A stretch of 64,000 nucleotides of DNA from NVTR01 sp036479015 (GCA_036479015.1 JAZGFB010000047.1:310001-374000); one strand, 5' to 3'; positions 1 through 9,721 are shown, numbered from the stretch's first letter. Translations and numbers: made by a program. The notes: generated by a model from the letters alone, not told the origin.

Positions 1-1634
1 ACCTTTGCTGCTGCCTGGGCTTCCTGGGAAATCGTGTCCCCCGCCAGCATGCGGGCCAGTTCATCCACCCTTTGCTGCGCCCCCAGTGGCACCACTGTGG
101 ACAGGGTTTCCCCATTTTTCACCGATTTTTCCACCCGCCAGTGATGCTGCCCCCGGGCCGCGACCTGCGGTGAATGGGTGACCACCAGAACCTGGGTTCC
201 TTGGGCAATCTCGGCTAGCCGTCGCCCCACGGCGTCCGCCGTTGCCCCGCCCACACCGCGGTCAATTTCGTCAAATATCATCGTCAGCCCGGTGGCGCCG
301 CTTGTCAAACAAACCTTAAGCGCCAGCAAAAACCGCGACAGCTCCCCCCCCGATGCAATCTTGTTCAACGCACCGGCTGGCGCGCCGGGGTTGGTGGCAA
401 CCTGAAACACCACCCTGTCCTGCCCGCTTGGCCCGGCATCTGCGGCGCTAACATCGGTATGAAACACCGCGCGCTCCATTTTAAGCGGTGCCAGTTCACC
501 TGCCATAGCCCGGTCTAACCGGCTTGCAAATTTGGCGCGTTTGGCGGACAATTTATCAGCCGCAATACCATAGGCATCTTGTGCAGCCACAACAGCCGCT
601 TGCAGCGCCGAAATTTCCGCCTGCCCGCCGTCAATGGCCGCCAGCTTTTCCTGCAATGTCACCGTGAATGCGGCCAGATCATCCGGCTGCACCGCATGTT
701 TGCGCGCCAAAGCCCGGATCGCGAACAGCCGTTCCTCTGCCTGTTCAAGCTCACTTGGATCATGGGACAGGGACGCAATGCAATCGGCCACCCCCTGTTG
801 CGCCAGTGCCAGTTCATTCATCGCCCGCCCCAGCGCCGCAATAGGCGCATCAAGCCGCCCCTCGGCCTGATCGGCCACCGCGTCCAGCCAACGACTGGCA
901 TCATCCATCTGCGCCTCAGCGCCGTTTACCCCAATGGCCAAATCTGCCTTGGCAATGTCTTCACCGATACGGCTGGCGGCCTGCATCAGGCGGCGTTTGG
1001 TGTCCAGCTCGGCCTCTTCTTGTGGCTCTGGACTAAGATCAAGCAGCTCGCCAACAGCGTGGCGCAGAAATTCCTCTTCTTCACGGGCAGCGTCAAACGC
1101 GGCCTGTGCCGCTTCCAGCGCCATGTTGGCCTGTGCAAGCTGCTTCCAACGGTCACCAACCACTTGAAGATCAGCGGCCAACCCCCCAAAATCATCCAGT
1201 ATTTTGCGATGGTTGACCGGGTCCAACAACCCGCGATCATCCTGTTGGCCATGCAGTTCCACCAGACAGTCAGACAGGGCGCGCAAAACATCACCACTGG
1301 CGCGCCGGTCGTTGATCCGCGCGGTTTTGCGGCCATCTGGCATGTTGGTGCGGCGCAGGATCAGCTCATCCGCAACCGGCAAATCGGCCGCCGCCAGAAC
1401 GGCGCGGGCCGGGTGTTCACCCGATATGTCAAAAACCGCCGTGACCTCGCCGCTGTCCGCCCCGGCACGCACCAGCTCGGCCCGGCCCCGCCAGCCCAAT
1501 ACAAAACCAAGCGCGTCCAGCAATATTGATTTTCCGGCCCCGGTTTCCCCGGTCAGCACGTTCAGGCCCGCCTGAAACTCAAGCTCAAGCCGCTCGATGA
1601 TCAGCATATCGCGGATGTCCAGGCTAAGCAGCAT
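1..1634 (-). CDS. recN: DNA repair protein RecN (3' end cut by window edge)
   Basis: RecN is an SMC-like ATPase that acts in recombinational repair of double-strand breaks. Reading leftward from the ATG at 1634, the frame stays open to the window edge (about 544 codons). The N-terminus has a Walker A motif GETGAGKS at residues 29-36, followed by the RecN pattern LHGQQDDRGLLDP and then a long charged central region that fits the coiled-coil arms. The last visible residues (RVDELARMLAGD, then QEAQAAAK) match the extreme C-terminus of the family, so only a few codons are missing. Usual length is about 550 aa. The start lies 9 bp after the bamD stop, so it is probably cotranscribed with bamD. I saw no GTTC-N7-GTTC SOS box next to it. 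Identification is firm. Confidence 0.95.
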   Translation of the reverse strand, partial: MLLSLDIRDMLIIERLELEFQAGLNVLTGETGAGKSILLDALGFVLGWRGRAELVRAGADSGEVTAVFDISGEHPARAVLAAADLPVADELILRRTNMPDGRKTARINDRRASGDVLRALSDCLVELHGQQDDRGLLDPVNHRKILDDFGGLAADLQVVGDRWKQLAQANMALEAAQAAFDAAREEEEFLRHAVGELLDLSPEPQEEAELDTKRRLMQAASRIGEDIAKADLAIGVNGAEAQMDDASRWLDAVADQAEGRLDAPIAALGRAMNELALAQQGVADCIASLSHDPSELEQAEERLFAIRALARKHAVQPDDLAAFTVTLQEKLAAIDGGQAEISALQAAVVAAQDAYGIAADKLSAKRAKFASRLDRAMAGELAPLKMERAVFHTDVSAADAGPSGQDRVVFQVATNPGAPAGALNKIASGGELSRFLLALKVCLTSGATGLTMIFDEIDRGVGGATADAVGRRLAEIAQGTQVLVVTHSPQVAARGQHHWRVEKSVKNGETLSTVVPLGAQQRVDELARMLAGDTISQEAQAAAK

Positions 1635-1643
1635 CCCCAGTCC

Positions 1644-2486
1644 TTAGAGCCATTCGCCGCGGATCACCTGACGGTAAATCTGCGCCAACCATCCGTTGCC
1701 TGCCGATGCCTCCGGGCGCAGACCCTGCCCATTAAGCAGGGCAAAACTGTCCTGATAATATTCGGTTGACTGAAAGTTGTGGCCCAGGATGGCACCGGCG
1801 GTTTGCGCCTCAGCATCCAGGCCCAGGGCCAGGTACACCTCTACCAACCGGTGCAATGCTTCCGCCGTGTGGGTGGTGGTCTGGAATTGCTCCACCACGA
1901 CACGAAACCGGTTTGCCGCGGCGGTAAAATGATTGCGTTTCAGATAGTAACGACCAATTTCCATTTCCTTGGCCGCCAGATGGTCAAAAGCCAGATCAAA
2001 TTTCAGCACAGCAGAGCTGGCATATTCGCTGTTCGGGTACCGCTCAATAACGCCGCGCAATGCTTGCAATGCCTGAAATGTCAGACCCTGATCGCGGCCA
2101 ATATCATCGATCTGATCATAGTAACTAAGCGCCAGCAGATATTGCGCATAACCCGCATCCTGATCTGCCGGGTAAAAATCTAGATAGCGCTGGGCACTGG
2201 CGCGGCTGTTGGGGTAATCGCGGTCGCGGTGATAGGAAAATGCCTGCATGATCAGCGCACGTTTGGACCATTCCGAATAGGGGTACAGGCGCTCAATTTC
2301 GCTAAAGAAATGCGCGGCCTCGTCGGGGTTGCGCTTGGACAGTTCAAATTCACCGCGCTGATAAATCTCAGCGGCCGTGAAATTTTCAAGCGGCACATTG
2401 TTGGGCGCCCCGTTGCCACAGGCGCTCAGCGCCATAACCACCGCCAGCGGCGCGATCAGTTTTCTGACTGTTCTGGCCATTGCCAT
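1644..2486 (-). CDS. bamD: Outer membrane assembly lipoprotein BamD
   Basis: BamD is the essential lipoprotein of the BAM complex, which folds beta-barrel proteins into the outer membrane. The protein (280 aa) begins with a positively charged stretch, a hydrophobic segment and a lipobox LSAC, so it is lipidated and faces the periplasm. The mature part is made of TPR-like helices (for example NPDEAAHFFSEIERLYPYSE and the following ALIMQAFSYHRDRDYPNS), as in BamD/ComL. I chose the ATG at 2486 because a GGTGG ribosome-binding sequence precedes it. The frame is open to 2540, but that would put 18 extra residues before the signal peptide. It lies between lpxC and recN, all on the minus strand, a common alphaproteobacterial order. 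Confidence 0.93.
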   Translation of the reverse strand: MAMARTVRKLIAPLAVVMALSACGNGAPNNVPLENFTAAEIYQRGEFELSKRNPDEAAHFFSEIERLYPYSEWSKRALIMQAFSYHRDRDYPNSRASAQRYLDFYPADQDAGYAQYLLALSYYDQIDDIGRDQGLTFQALQALRGVIERYPNSEYASSAVLKFDLAFDHLAAKEMEIGRYYLKRNHFTAAANRFRVVVEQFQTTTHTAEALHRLVEVYLALGLDAEAQTAGAILGHNFQSTEYYQDSFALLNGQGLRPEASAGNGWLAQIYRQVIRGEWL

Positions 2487-2598
2487 TAAGCCCCACCTTT
2501 GTTCAAACCTGCGCAAAACCAGATACTGCTTTTGCTTCAATTGGTCCTAACACAGAAAAACGCGGGGCAAAACGTCTTTGCGACGGTTTTAGACAGCT

Positions 2599-3519
2599 TT
2601 AGGCAACGGCGGGTATATCAGCCCGGTGCACCCCAACGCCGGGCAGATGCCGGGCGGCCTGCTGATCGCATTGGACAATACGATAGCATGTCGGATCAGA
2701 AAACAAGGCACGCAGCAATTTGTTGGTCAGAGCATGGCCGGCACGGTTGCCCACATAGCGCCCAAGCATCGGTGCACCAGCAAGGGCAAGATCCCCCAAC
2801 GCGTCCAGCATTTTATGGCGCACGGCTTCGTCTTTATAACGTAAACCGCCGGGGCTAAGAACCGTGTCACCATCAACAACAATGGCGTTTTGCAGGGTGC
2901 CACCCAGGGCCAGACCACTGGCGCGCATGGTGTCCACATCGCTTTTGCGGCAAAATGTGCGGCTGGCGCACAGCTCACGGACAAATGTGCCATTGGCCAT
3001 ATTCAGGTGCATGTTCTGTTTGCCGATGGCGCGGTCGGTAAATTCAATGCGAAAATCAATTTCAAAACCATCGCAGGGCAGCAGGCGGGCAACGGCCCCA
3101 TCTTCGGCCACCTCGACCATTTTCAGAATCTTGATCACCCGCACGGGCGCATCTTGTTCACGGATGCCACGGCTTAAGATGCCCTCGACAAAATCGGCGG
3201 CGCTGCCATCAAGGATCGGCACTTCCGGGCCATCAACTTCGACCAGCGCATTATGGATACCACAGCCCGCAAGGGCGGCCATGATATGTTCAATGGTGGA
3301 AACCGAAACGCCCGAGCCATTCACTATTTTTGTGCACAGCTTTGAGGGAACAACCGTATCCCAATGGGCGGCAATAAGCGCGTCCCCAAGATCAACATCA
3401 GTGCGTTTGAACCAAATACCAAATTCGCGTGACGCCGGTTGGATGGTCATGCGGACCCGGTCCCCGGTATGGAGCCCAACGCCGCGAAATGTCACTGGTG
3501 ATTTAATGGTTGTTTGCAC
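2599..3519 (-). CDS. lpxC: UDP-3-O-acyl-N-acetylglucosamine deacetylase LpxC
   Basis: LpxC is the zinc deacetylase that commits UDP-acyl-GlcNAc to lipid A synthesis in the cytoplasm. The protein has 306 aa, typical of the family. Zinc ligands are visible: His78 in STIEHIMAAL, His235 and Asp239 in RHKMLDALGD; the catalytic-base histidine is His262 in GHALTNKLL. The start is a GTG at 3519 preceded by GAGG at suitable spacing, and the N-terminus QTTIKSPVTFRGVGLHTG is the expected family start. It follows ftsZ after a 224-bp gap that contains a strong terminator, so lpxC probably has its own promoter, though it shares the dcw location seen in many proteobacteria. Confidence 0.96.
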   Translation of the reverse strand: MQTTIKSPVTFRGVGLHTGDRVRMTIQPASREFGIWFKRTDVDLGDALIAAHWDTVVPSKLCTKIVNGSGVSVSTIEHIMAALAGCGIHNALVEVDGPEVPILDGSAADFVEGILSRGIREQDAPVRVIKILKMVEVAEDGAVARLLPCDGFEIDFRIEFTDRAIGKQNMHLNMANGTFVRELCASRTFCRKSDVDTMRASGLALGGTLQNAIVVDGDTVLSPGGLRYKDEAVRHKMLDALGDLALAGAPMLGRYVGNRAGHALTNKLLRALFSDPTCYRIVQCDQQAARHLPGVGVHRADIPAVA

Positions 3520-3693
3520 AATGGCCTCAAATATTTTGGTGCCACAGTGTTATCCCATGTGACTAAAAGCTGACTAGCGGGGGTTGGCCGATCACTCAAC
3601 TCAAACTTTGTAACGGACTGAAACATCTATGAAGCGGTTGCGCGAAAATACGCCGAATCAGCGGTGTTGGCTTTGTAACCCATTGATAAAATA

Positions 3694-3724
3694 GAAAAAG
3701 GACCGGCAACCGCCGATCCCCTTT
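3694..3724 (-). terminator. Rho-independent terminator after ftsZ
   Basis: On the minus strand the arms GGATCGGC and GCCGGTCC (one G-U pair) close a GGTT loop, and CCTTTTTCTATTTT follows. It begins about 20 bp beyond the ftsZ stop. It should end the dcw transcript and separate ftsZ from lpxC. Confidence 0.85.
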
Positions 3725-3743
3725 ATTAATATTGTTACAAGCC

Positions 3744-5351
3744 CTAGTTGGCTTGCCGGCGCAAAAAGGCCGGAATTTCGATCCGTTCCTGATCTGGGTC
3801 GGGCTCTGCCGCCTGTTCAGCGGGCTGTTGTTGGGCCTGTTGAACCGCTTCTTCAATACCAGCTTCCACAGCCTGACCGGTCATACGGTTGATCAAAGAA
3901 TTGATCCCAAAGCGTTTTTGATCGGCTGGATTAGGCGCAGCTGGCGCAGTGGTTTGCACATTCAGCGCCGCTTGCCGTGGGGCTTTGCGCACAGCCGCCT
4001 GCAAGCGTTCCAGGGCTTCCGGTGTTGGTGTTCCGGCAGATGGCGCCTGTGGGGCGACAAAGCTTTCTCCGCTTAGATCGGCTGGTGCGGCAGCTGCGGG
4101 CTGATACACCGGGGCCGGAACTTCATTTTCCACAGGGGTCGCGGGGGTATTTACCGGCGCACGCCGGGATTCAAAGCCCTGAAACAGGCCTGGCTCGGTG
4201 CTTTCATGGGCAACCGGCGCTGGGGCAACCGGCGCTGGGGCAGCCATTGGTGCCGGGGTCGCCACTGGGGCTGGCGCGACGGCGGCTGCCACTGGCGCAG
4301 TTTCGACTTGTGGGGCAATTGCGGGCTGAAGCGTCAAAGGCTCAGCCATTGAGCGGCGCGGCACAGGGGTTTCGCCAACATTGGTGTTGGCGTCAATCCC
4401 GGTGGCAACAACGCTGACGCGCATTGCGCCTTCCATGTCGGTATCCAGCGTGGAACCGACGATGATATTGGCTTCGGCGTCCACCTCTTCGCGGATGCGG
4501 TTGGCGGCTTCGTCCAGCTCAAACAATGTCAGATCATGGCCACCGGTAATGTTGATCAACACACCCCTTGCACCCTTAAGGCTGATTTCATCCAGCAGCG
4601 GGTTGGCAATGGCTTTTTCAGCGGCCTGGATGGCACGGTCTTCGCCGGTGCCTTCGCCAGTGCCCATCATGGCCTTGCCCATTTCGTCCATTACGGCCCG
4701 CACATCGGCAAAGTCCAAATTGATCAATCCGGGGCGCACCATCAGATCGGTCACACCTTTGACGCCCTGATACAGCACGTCATCGGCCATGGAAAACGCT
4801 TCGGTAAAGGTGGTTTTTTCATTGGCCAGACGGAACAGGTTCTGATTTGGAATGATAATCAGCGTGTCGACCATCTGTTGCAGGGTTTCGACGCCTTCTT
4901 CGGCCTGACGCATGCGCTTTGCGCCTTCAAACTGAAACGGCTTGGTGACAACACCGACGGTCAGAACACCCAGTTCACGCGCTGCCTGCGCAATGATCGG
5001 GGCGGCACCGGTGCCGGTGCCCCCGCCCATACCCGCGGTGATAAAGCACATATGCGCCCCCGCCAGCTGGTCAACAATTTCTTCGATGGTTTCTTCGGCA
5101 GCAGCGGCACCAACTGATGGGCGCGCGCCAGCACCCAAACCTTCGGTGACTTTCACACCCATCTGAATTTTCTGGGCGACATTGATCTGTGAAAGCGCCT
5201 GGGCATCGGTATTTGCAACCACAAACTCCACGCCTTCAAGCTGCTTTTCGATCATATTGTTGACCGCGTTGCCACCGGCCCCACCAACGCCAAAAACTGT
5301 AATGCGAGGCTTTAAATCATCCTGCTGCGGCATCATCAAATTCAATGTCAT
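3744..5351 (-). CDS. ftsZ: Cell division GTPase FtsZ
   Basis: FtsZ is the tubulin-like GTPase that forms the cytokinetic ring. The protein has 535 aa. It contains the tubulin signature GGGTGTG at residues 109-115, the early nucleotide-binding FGVGGAGGNAVNNM at about 20-33, and the T7-loop NLDFADVRAVM that completes the active site of the neighbouring subunit. A very long Ala/Pro-rich linker (about residues 330-510), typical of alphaproteobacterial FtsZ, leads to the conserved C-terminal peptide RIEIPAFLRR, which binds FtsA and other anchors. The ATG at 5351 is clear. A 177-bp gap to ftsA holds a perfect hairpin, and a terminator follows the gene, so it is the last gene of the dcw transcript. 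Confidence 0.98.
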   Translation of the reverse strand: MTLNLMMPQQDDLKPRITVFGVGGAGGNAVNNMIEKQLEGVEFVVANTDAQALSQINVAQKIQMGVKVTEGLGAGARPSVGAAAAEETIEEIVDQLAGAHMCFITAGMGGGTGTGAAPIIAQAARELGVLTVGVVTKPFQFEGAKRMRQAEEGVETLQQMVDTLIIIPNQNLFRLANEKTTFTEAFSMADDVLYQGVKGVTDLMVRPGLINLDFADVRAVMDEMGKAMMGTGEGTGEDRAIQAAEKAIANPLLDEISLKGARGVLINITGGHDLTLFELDEAANRIREEVDAEANIIVGSTLDTDMEGAMRVSVVATGIDANTNVGETPVPRRSMAEPLTLQPAIAPQVETAPVAAAVAPAPVATPAPMAAPAPVAPAPVAHESTEPGLFQGFESRRAPVNTPATPVENEVPAPVYQPAAAAPADLSGESFVAPQAPSAGTPTPEALERLQAAVRKAPRQAALNVQTTAPAAPNPADQKRFGINSLINRMTGQAVEAGIEEAVQQAQQQPAEQAAEPDPDQERIEIPAFLRRQAN

Positions 5352-5496
5352 ACTATCTATCCACCTACCATTTTTGTCGGGCTCAATAGCCTCGAAAAAT
5401 CCCTACTCACGACCAGTCCTAAAGCGAGTCGGGCGTTACGTCACCCCATAATCATAAAAAAGACACAAAATATGGGGGTTATTTTGGTCCAAACAG

Positions 5497-5517
5497 CGGG
5501 ATATTGCCTATATCCCG
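5497..5517 (-). other. Perfect hairpin in the ftsA-ftsZ gap
   Basis: The arms CGGGATAT and ATATCCCG (8 bp, perfect) enclose a 5-nt loop. On the minus strand it begins 11 bp after the ftsA stop and is not followed by a T-run. It is therefore more likely an RNA processing or stabilising element, or a protein site, than a terminator. Function is unknown. Confidence 0.5.
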
Positions 5518-5528
5518 ATATGTTGTTG

Positions 5529-6863
5529 CTACCAGTTCTCTTTAAACCATTTAACGGCACGCCGCAGCGATTGCGCTGGCAAACGCTCTGAGGGCAAATC
5601 AAAGTCCCACCATTCATCCTGGGGGTGTGCGGCAAACAGTGACAGCCCAACAGCCGAGGCAAAGGCAGAGCCGGTTGCCGCCTGGGGCAACCCCTGCACC
5701 CGTAACGGGCGACCGATGCGCACCTGTTGGCCCAGAATTTTCGGGGCCAAGCCGTCCAGGCCGGGGATCTGGCTGGCGCCACCTGTCAGCACGATCTGCT
5801 GGCTGGGCAGGTGTTCAAAACCTGCCGCATCCAGCCGGGCGCGCACCTCTTCAAGAATTTCTTCCACCCGCGGGCGCATTATGCCGATCAGCTCAGCGCG
5901 GCTAACGGTGCGCCGGTCATGTTCCCAATCACCGGTGTCACCGCCTATTTCGATCATTTCGCGATCGTCCATGCCGGTGGCAACCACACCGCCGTAAAAT
6001 GTTTTGATCCGCTCAGCCACGGACAGGGGAACCTGAAGACCCTTGGAAATGTCAGATGTCACATGGTCACCGCCCATGCGCACACAGTCGGTATAGATCA
6101 TGTGCTTTTTGATGAAAATTGACATCCCCGTGGTGCCGCCGCCCATATCAATACAGGCCGCCCCCAGTTCCTGCTCATCTTCCACCAGTGCCGAGATACC
6201 CGACGCATAGGCCGAGCTGGCCAAGCCAGCCAATTCCAGATCGCAACGCTTAATACAGTAAAGCAGGTTTTCAACCACGTCGGTGTCGACGGTCAACAGA
6301 TGCATATCAACCGACAGGCGATTGCCGTTCTGGCCACGGGGATCCCCCAGACCAGACCGGTGATCCAGCGCAAAATTGACCGGCTGGGCATGCAACGCTT
6401 CGCGCCCTGCCCCATAATCAGGCACATCACAGGCCGCCAGCACATGGCTGACATCGGCATCTGTGACCACTGCTTCCTGCAGATCAACCTGACCAGCCAA
6501 CCCGTAAGAGCGCGGCTCAGCCCCGGAAAAACAGGCAATCACATGGTCAACCCGGACATTGGCCATTTTCTGGGCCGCCTGAACAGCCGTGCGAATGGCG
6601 CGCTCGGTTTCCGGCATGGCGTCAATTTCGCCAAACCGCACCCCGCGTGAACGCGTCGTTGCCGCACCGATGACCCGAAAAGAAGACTGCCCGGCCATCG
6701 AACCAACCCCGTCCGACGTGCTAAACCGGTCAGGCCCGTCAAAGCGCAGGATCAAGCAGGCAATTTTAGAGGTGCCAATATCCAATATGGCAATAACACC
6801 GCGCTGGATGGCAGCCGCGCGCATACGGCGCATTTGGCGTTGGCTGGAATATAGATCGTTCAT
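5529..6863 (-). CDS. ftsA: Cell division protein FtsA
   Basis: FtsA is the actin-like ATPase that tethers FtsZ to the membrane and recruits later divisome proteins. From the ATG at 6863 the protein has 444 aa, as usual for Rhodobacteraceae. Phosphate-1 is seen in AILDIGTSKIACL, phosphate-2 in CIDMGGGTTGMSIF, and the adenosine motif in VLTGGASQIPGL. The C-terminal SLRRAVKWFKENW is the amphipathic membrane-targeting helix. The frame is open upstream to 6965, but that part overlaps ftsQ and is not family-like. The start lies 1 bp after the ftsQ stop (TGACATG), showing tight coupling ftsQ-ftsA. Confidence 0.97.
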   Translation of the reverse strand: MNDLYSSQRQMRRMRAAAIQRGVIAILDIGTSKIACLILRFDGPDRFSTSDGVGSMAGQSSFRVIGAATTRSRGVRFGEIDAMPETERAIRTAVQAAQKMANVRVDHVIACFSGAEPRSYGLAGQVDLQEAVVTDADVSHVLAACDVPDYGAGREALHAQPVNFALDHRSGLGDPRGQNGNRLSVDMHLLTVDTDVVENLLYCIKRCDLELAGLASSAYASGISALVEDEQELGAACIDMGGGTTGMSIFIKKHMIYTDCVRMGGDHVTSDISKGLQVPLSVAERIKTFYGGVVATGMDDREMIEIGGDTGDWEHDRRTVSRAELIGIMRPRVEEILEEVRARLDAAGFEHLPSQQIVLTGGASQIPGLDGLAPKILGQQVRIGRPLRVQGLPQAATGSAFASAVGLSLFAAHPQDEWWDFDLPSERLPAQSLRRAVKWFKENW

Positions 6864-6864
6864 G

Positions 6865-7728
6865 TCAGTCTGTTCCTTGGGTAATATCACGGATGCGTCG
6901 CAGCTCTGCCACCGCGGGGGGGGCCAGACGCAGGGTTGGACGGGAATGGTTTCGCATATCAACAATGATGATATCGCGGGCTAAAAGGTCGCTGGCTTGC
7001 TCCTGCGCCATAACCTGAAGAAGCGCCTGTACAGCGTTATTTTCAGGCAATAAAATCCGCTGCTCTCGATCCAGAACCAAATCCCAGCGCCGCTCACCTA
7101 TGCGCACCAAGCCGCGAATGCGCGGCGCGACCGGACCGGCAACTGCCAGCAATTCCAACGCCTCGGGCACCTGGTTTTGCGCGCCAGTTCCTGCCAATAG
7201 CGGCAGGTCCGGGCGATCCATGCGGCTGGCAATAACGCCAACCCTGTGGCCCAGCGCATCCAGCAATTCAATATCGCGCCCCACCCGCCAGACAGCTGCC
7301 GGAATGCGCTCTGTCACCTGAATTTGCAAAATACCACCGCGGCGCAGCTGGATATCAACCCGCATAACCGCATCCAGCTCAGAAATACGGTTCTGCATAC
7401 CGGTAAGATCAAGATCAAATGAACTGACCGGAAAATCCACCGGTACAATTTCGCGGATATCTTGGGCAATGGCATCAGAGGCACCATCAATGGCCATAAG
7501 GTTCACCCGAAACTCTGGCCGAGACTGGATAGAGGCGCGCACCTCGGCAAACGTGTCCTGCACTGCAAGCCGATAGCTTTCCTGACTGACAGCCCAGCCC
7601 AGCGCCATGGCCACCAAGGCCAGCGGCAGGCCAATGCGAATGGTTTGGCGAAACAGCGGCGTCAACCAAAGCCGGCGCAATCGGTACGCAATGCGCGACG
7701 GTGCCGGATCAAACTTTACCGATCGCAT
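6865..7728 (-). CDS. ftsQ: Cell division protein FtsQ
   Basis: FtsQ is a bitopic inner-membrane protein that links early and late divisome proteins. From the chosen ATG (7728) it has 287 aa: a basic cytoplasmic tail beginning MRSVKFDPAPSRIAYRLRR, one membrane segment (IRIGLPLALVAMALGWAV), then a POTRA-type domain (RVNLMAIDGASDAIAQDIRE and so on) and a beta domain in the periplasm. The frame is open to an upstream ATG at 7755, giving 296 aa. I prefer 7728 because the DPAPS-type N-terminus is what I recall for the family. With this start it overlaps the end of ddl by 13 bp. It directly precedes ftsA. Confidence 0.93.
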   Translation of the reverse strand: MRSVKFDPAPSRIAYRLRRLWLTPLFRQTIRIGLPLALVAMALGWAVSQESYRLAVQDTFAEVRASIQSRPEFRVNLMAIDGASDAIAQDIREIVPVDFPVSSFDLDLTGMQNRISELDAVMRVDIQLRRGGILQIQVTERIPAAVWRVGRDIELLDALGHRVGVIASRMDRPDLPLLAGTGAQNQVPEALELLAVAGPVAPRIRGLVRIGERRWDLVLDREQRILLPENNAVQALLQVMAQEQASDLLARDIIIVDMRNHSRPTLRLAPPAVAELRRIRDITQGTD

Positions 7729-8636
7729 GACGCGTCCCTTACCATCCAGCTGCAAAATTCGGGAAACCCATAGCCCGCATGCACCCCCTGCTCTGGCGAC
7801 AGCGACGTTGGCGTCATACCGGGCTGGGTGTTGGTTTCCAGCAGGATCAACCCATCCAACCCACGCGGCTCGTCCCAGCGAAAATCGGTACGGCTGACAC
7901 CACGACAGCCAAGCGCCACATGGGCGCGCTCGGCGTAGTCCATACAGGCGTTGAAAATATCGGCGGGGATGTCCGCCGGGATAATATGGCGCGACCCGCC
8001 CGCATCATACTTGGCGCTATAGTCATACCAGCCATCGGTGATAATATCTGTGACACCCAAGGCCCGGCCATCCATGACCGTGGTGGTCAACTCACGCCCC
8101 GGCGCATAGGCCTCCACCATCAAAGTATCAGGCATGGTATCGGCCAATTTCGGCGGCGCGCTGGCGCCCTGATCGACAATATAAATGCCAACAGAAGAGC
8201 CTTCATTATTGGGCTTCACCACATAGGGCGGGGCCATGATATGGGCCGCCTGCACCGCATCTTTTTGCGCCAACACACTGCGCACAAACGGCAAACCTGC
8301 GGCGCGGTAACACTCTTTCGTGCGCTGCTTGTCCATGGCCAGGGCCGACGACAGAACCCCTGAATTGGTATAGGGGATCTGCATCCACTCTAACAAACCC
8401 TGCACACAGCCATCTTCGCCCCAACGACCATGCAAAGCATTGAAAACAACATCGGGCTTAATTTCAGACAGCCGAGCACAAAGATCCGGACCCGCGTCCA
8501 GTTCCACAACGTTATACCCTGCCTGTCGCAGTGCCACCGCGCATTCGCGCCCGCTGGATAACGACACCTCGCGCTCAGCCGAGGGGCCACCCATTAATAC
8601 CGCCACTGTCAGGGGCTGTCTGCTCGACGTACCCAC
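7716..8636 (-). CDS. ddl: D-alanine--D-alanine ligase
   Basis: Ddl makes the D-Ala-D-Ala dipeptide that MurF adds to the peptidoglycan precursor. The protein has 306 aa, the usual DdlB length. It shows the ATP-grasp features: N-terminal VLMGGPSAEREVSLSSG, the glycine-rich VVKPNNEGSSVGIY that binds ATP, and ILLETNTQPGMTPTSL near the end with the metal-binding Glu/Asn. The start is probably the GTG at 8636 with AAAGG upstream. An internal ATG lies at the MGGPSAE motif, but starting there would remove the first strand. It lies between murB and ftsQ. Confidence 0.95.
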   Translation of the reverse strand: MGTSSRQPLTVAVLMGGPSAEREVSLSSGRECAVALRQAGYNVVELDAGPDLCARLSEIKPDVVFNALHGRWGEDGCVQGLLEWMQIPYTNSGVLSSALAMDKQRTKECYRAAGLPFVRSVLAQKDAVQAAHIMAPPYVVKPNNEGSSVGIYIVDQGASAPPKLADTMPDTLMVEAYAPGRELTTTVMDGRALGVTDIITDGWYDYSAKYDAGGSRHIIPADIPADIFNACMDYAERAHVALGCRGVSRTDFRWDEPRGLDGLILLETNTQPGMTPTSLSPEQGVHAGYGFPEFCSWMVRDASCDR

Positions 8637-8674
8637 TTTGGTGCCTTTGCCGGGGCCCGTTTTCAGGCCCTCAT

Positions 8675-9613
8675 TTACTTTGCCACATCAGGGGCCGGTT
8701 CGCCGACCCTCATAATTTCCCATTGTAACGTAATACCGCTGTTTTGAAACACCTTTTTTCGCACATCTTCGCCCAGCCCCTCCAGATCGGCAGCACTGGC
8801 ATTGTCCGCGTTCACCAGAAAATTCGGGTGCTTGGGCGACATCTGCGCGCCACCACGTCTGAGCCCGCGCAAACCGGCGTTATCAATGACTTTCCAGGCC
8901 TTCAGATCCTGCACATCATCGGCGCGTCCGGTGCTGGAAAACCCCGCAGGGTTACGAAACGTTGACCCGGCAGTGCGGTCTTTAGTCGGCTGGCTGGCGT
9001 CGCGTTTGGCCAGTTGATCGGCCATCAGGCCGTGCAAATCGGCAGGTTCGCCCGTTTCACCGGCAAAGCTGGCCTGGGTGATAATAGCACCGTCCGGCAA
9101 CTCCGAACTCCGGTAGCCAAAATTCAGATCATCGCCCGTCAGGGTAATGATATCACCGGCCCGGCTCACGGCCTGCGCTGAAATAAACCTGTCAGCAATA
9201 TAGCTGCCATAGCACCCCGCATTCATTCGCACGGCACCACCAATTGAGCCGGGGATAGTGCGCAAAAACGTCAGATCAACCCCGGCATCGGCCGCCTTGC
9301 GCGCCACATGCGCGTCCAGCGCCGCCGCCCCAGCCGTAACAGTGGTGCCGGTAATATCAATACCATTAAAGCCGCGCCCCAGCCGGATCACCACCCCGCG
9401 AATGCCACCATCGCGCACGATCAGGTTTGACCCAACTCCCATAGCAAAAACCGGCGTTTCAGCGGGCAGATCGCGCAAAAAATCCGCCAAATCATCGGTA
9501 TCAGCCGGTTGAAACACCCAATCCGCCGCCCCCCCAACCCGCAACCAAGTCAGACCCGACAGGTCTTTATTTTGCGTCAGCGTGCCGCGCACGGGGGGAA
9601 GATCAGTTTTCAT
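8675..9613 (-). CDS. murB: UDP-N-acetylenolpyruvoylglucosamine reductase MurB
   Basis: MurB is the FAD enzyme that reduces UDP-GlcNAc-enolpyruvate to UDP-MurNAc with NADPH. The protein has 312 aa (type II MurB). The FAD-binding part GVGSNLIVRDGGIRGVVI lies near residue 65. Further family motifs are PGSIGGAVRMNAGCYG, the catalytic serine region GSTFRNPAG, and the C-terminal LQWEIMRVGE, whose Glu serves the active site. It begins at an ATG at 9613 and lies between the DUF2484 pair and ddl. This fits the order murC, DUF2484, murB, ddl known in Rhodobacteraceae. Confidence 0.96.
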   Translation of the reverse strand: MKTDLPPVRGTLTQNKDLSGLTWLRVGGAADWVFQPADTDDLADFLRDLPAETPVFAMGVGSNLIVRDGGIRGVVIRLGRGFNGIDITGTTVTAGAAALDAHVARKAADAGVDLTFLRTIPGSIGGAVRMNAGCYGSYIADRFISAQAVSRAGDIITLTGDDLNFGYRSSELPDGAIITQASFAGETGEPADLHGLMADQLAKRDASQPTKDRTAGSTFRNPAGFSSTGRADDVQDLKAWKVIDNAGLRGLRRGGAQMSPKHPNFLVNADNASAADLEGLGEDVRKKVFQNSGITLQWEIMRVGEPAPDVAK

Positions 9614-9721
9614 CCCCCGCGTCTACAACATCGGAAATAGAATGTGAATCAAAACACAAAATCCTTTTTCCCGGCATCTATGGGCAGCACCCTGCCACCC
9701 GCGCCCCATCTGGGCAAGGCG

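Noticed and set aside
579..1529. A 316-codon plus-strand frame opposite recN
   Set aside because: It is the shadow of the recN coding strand: the minus frame has the Walker motif and clear RecN content, and the plus frame has none.
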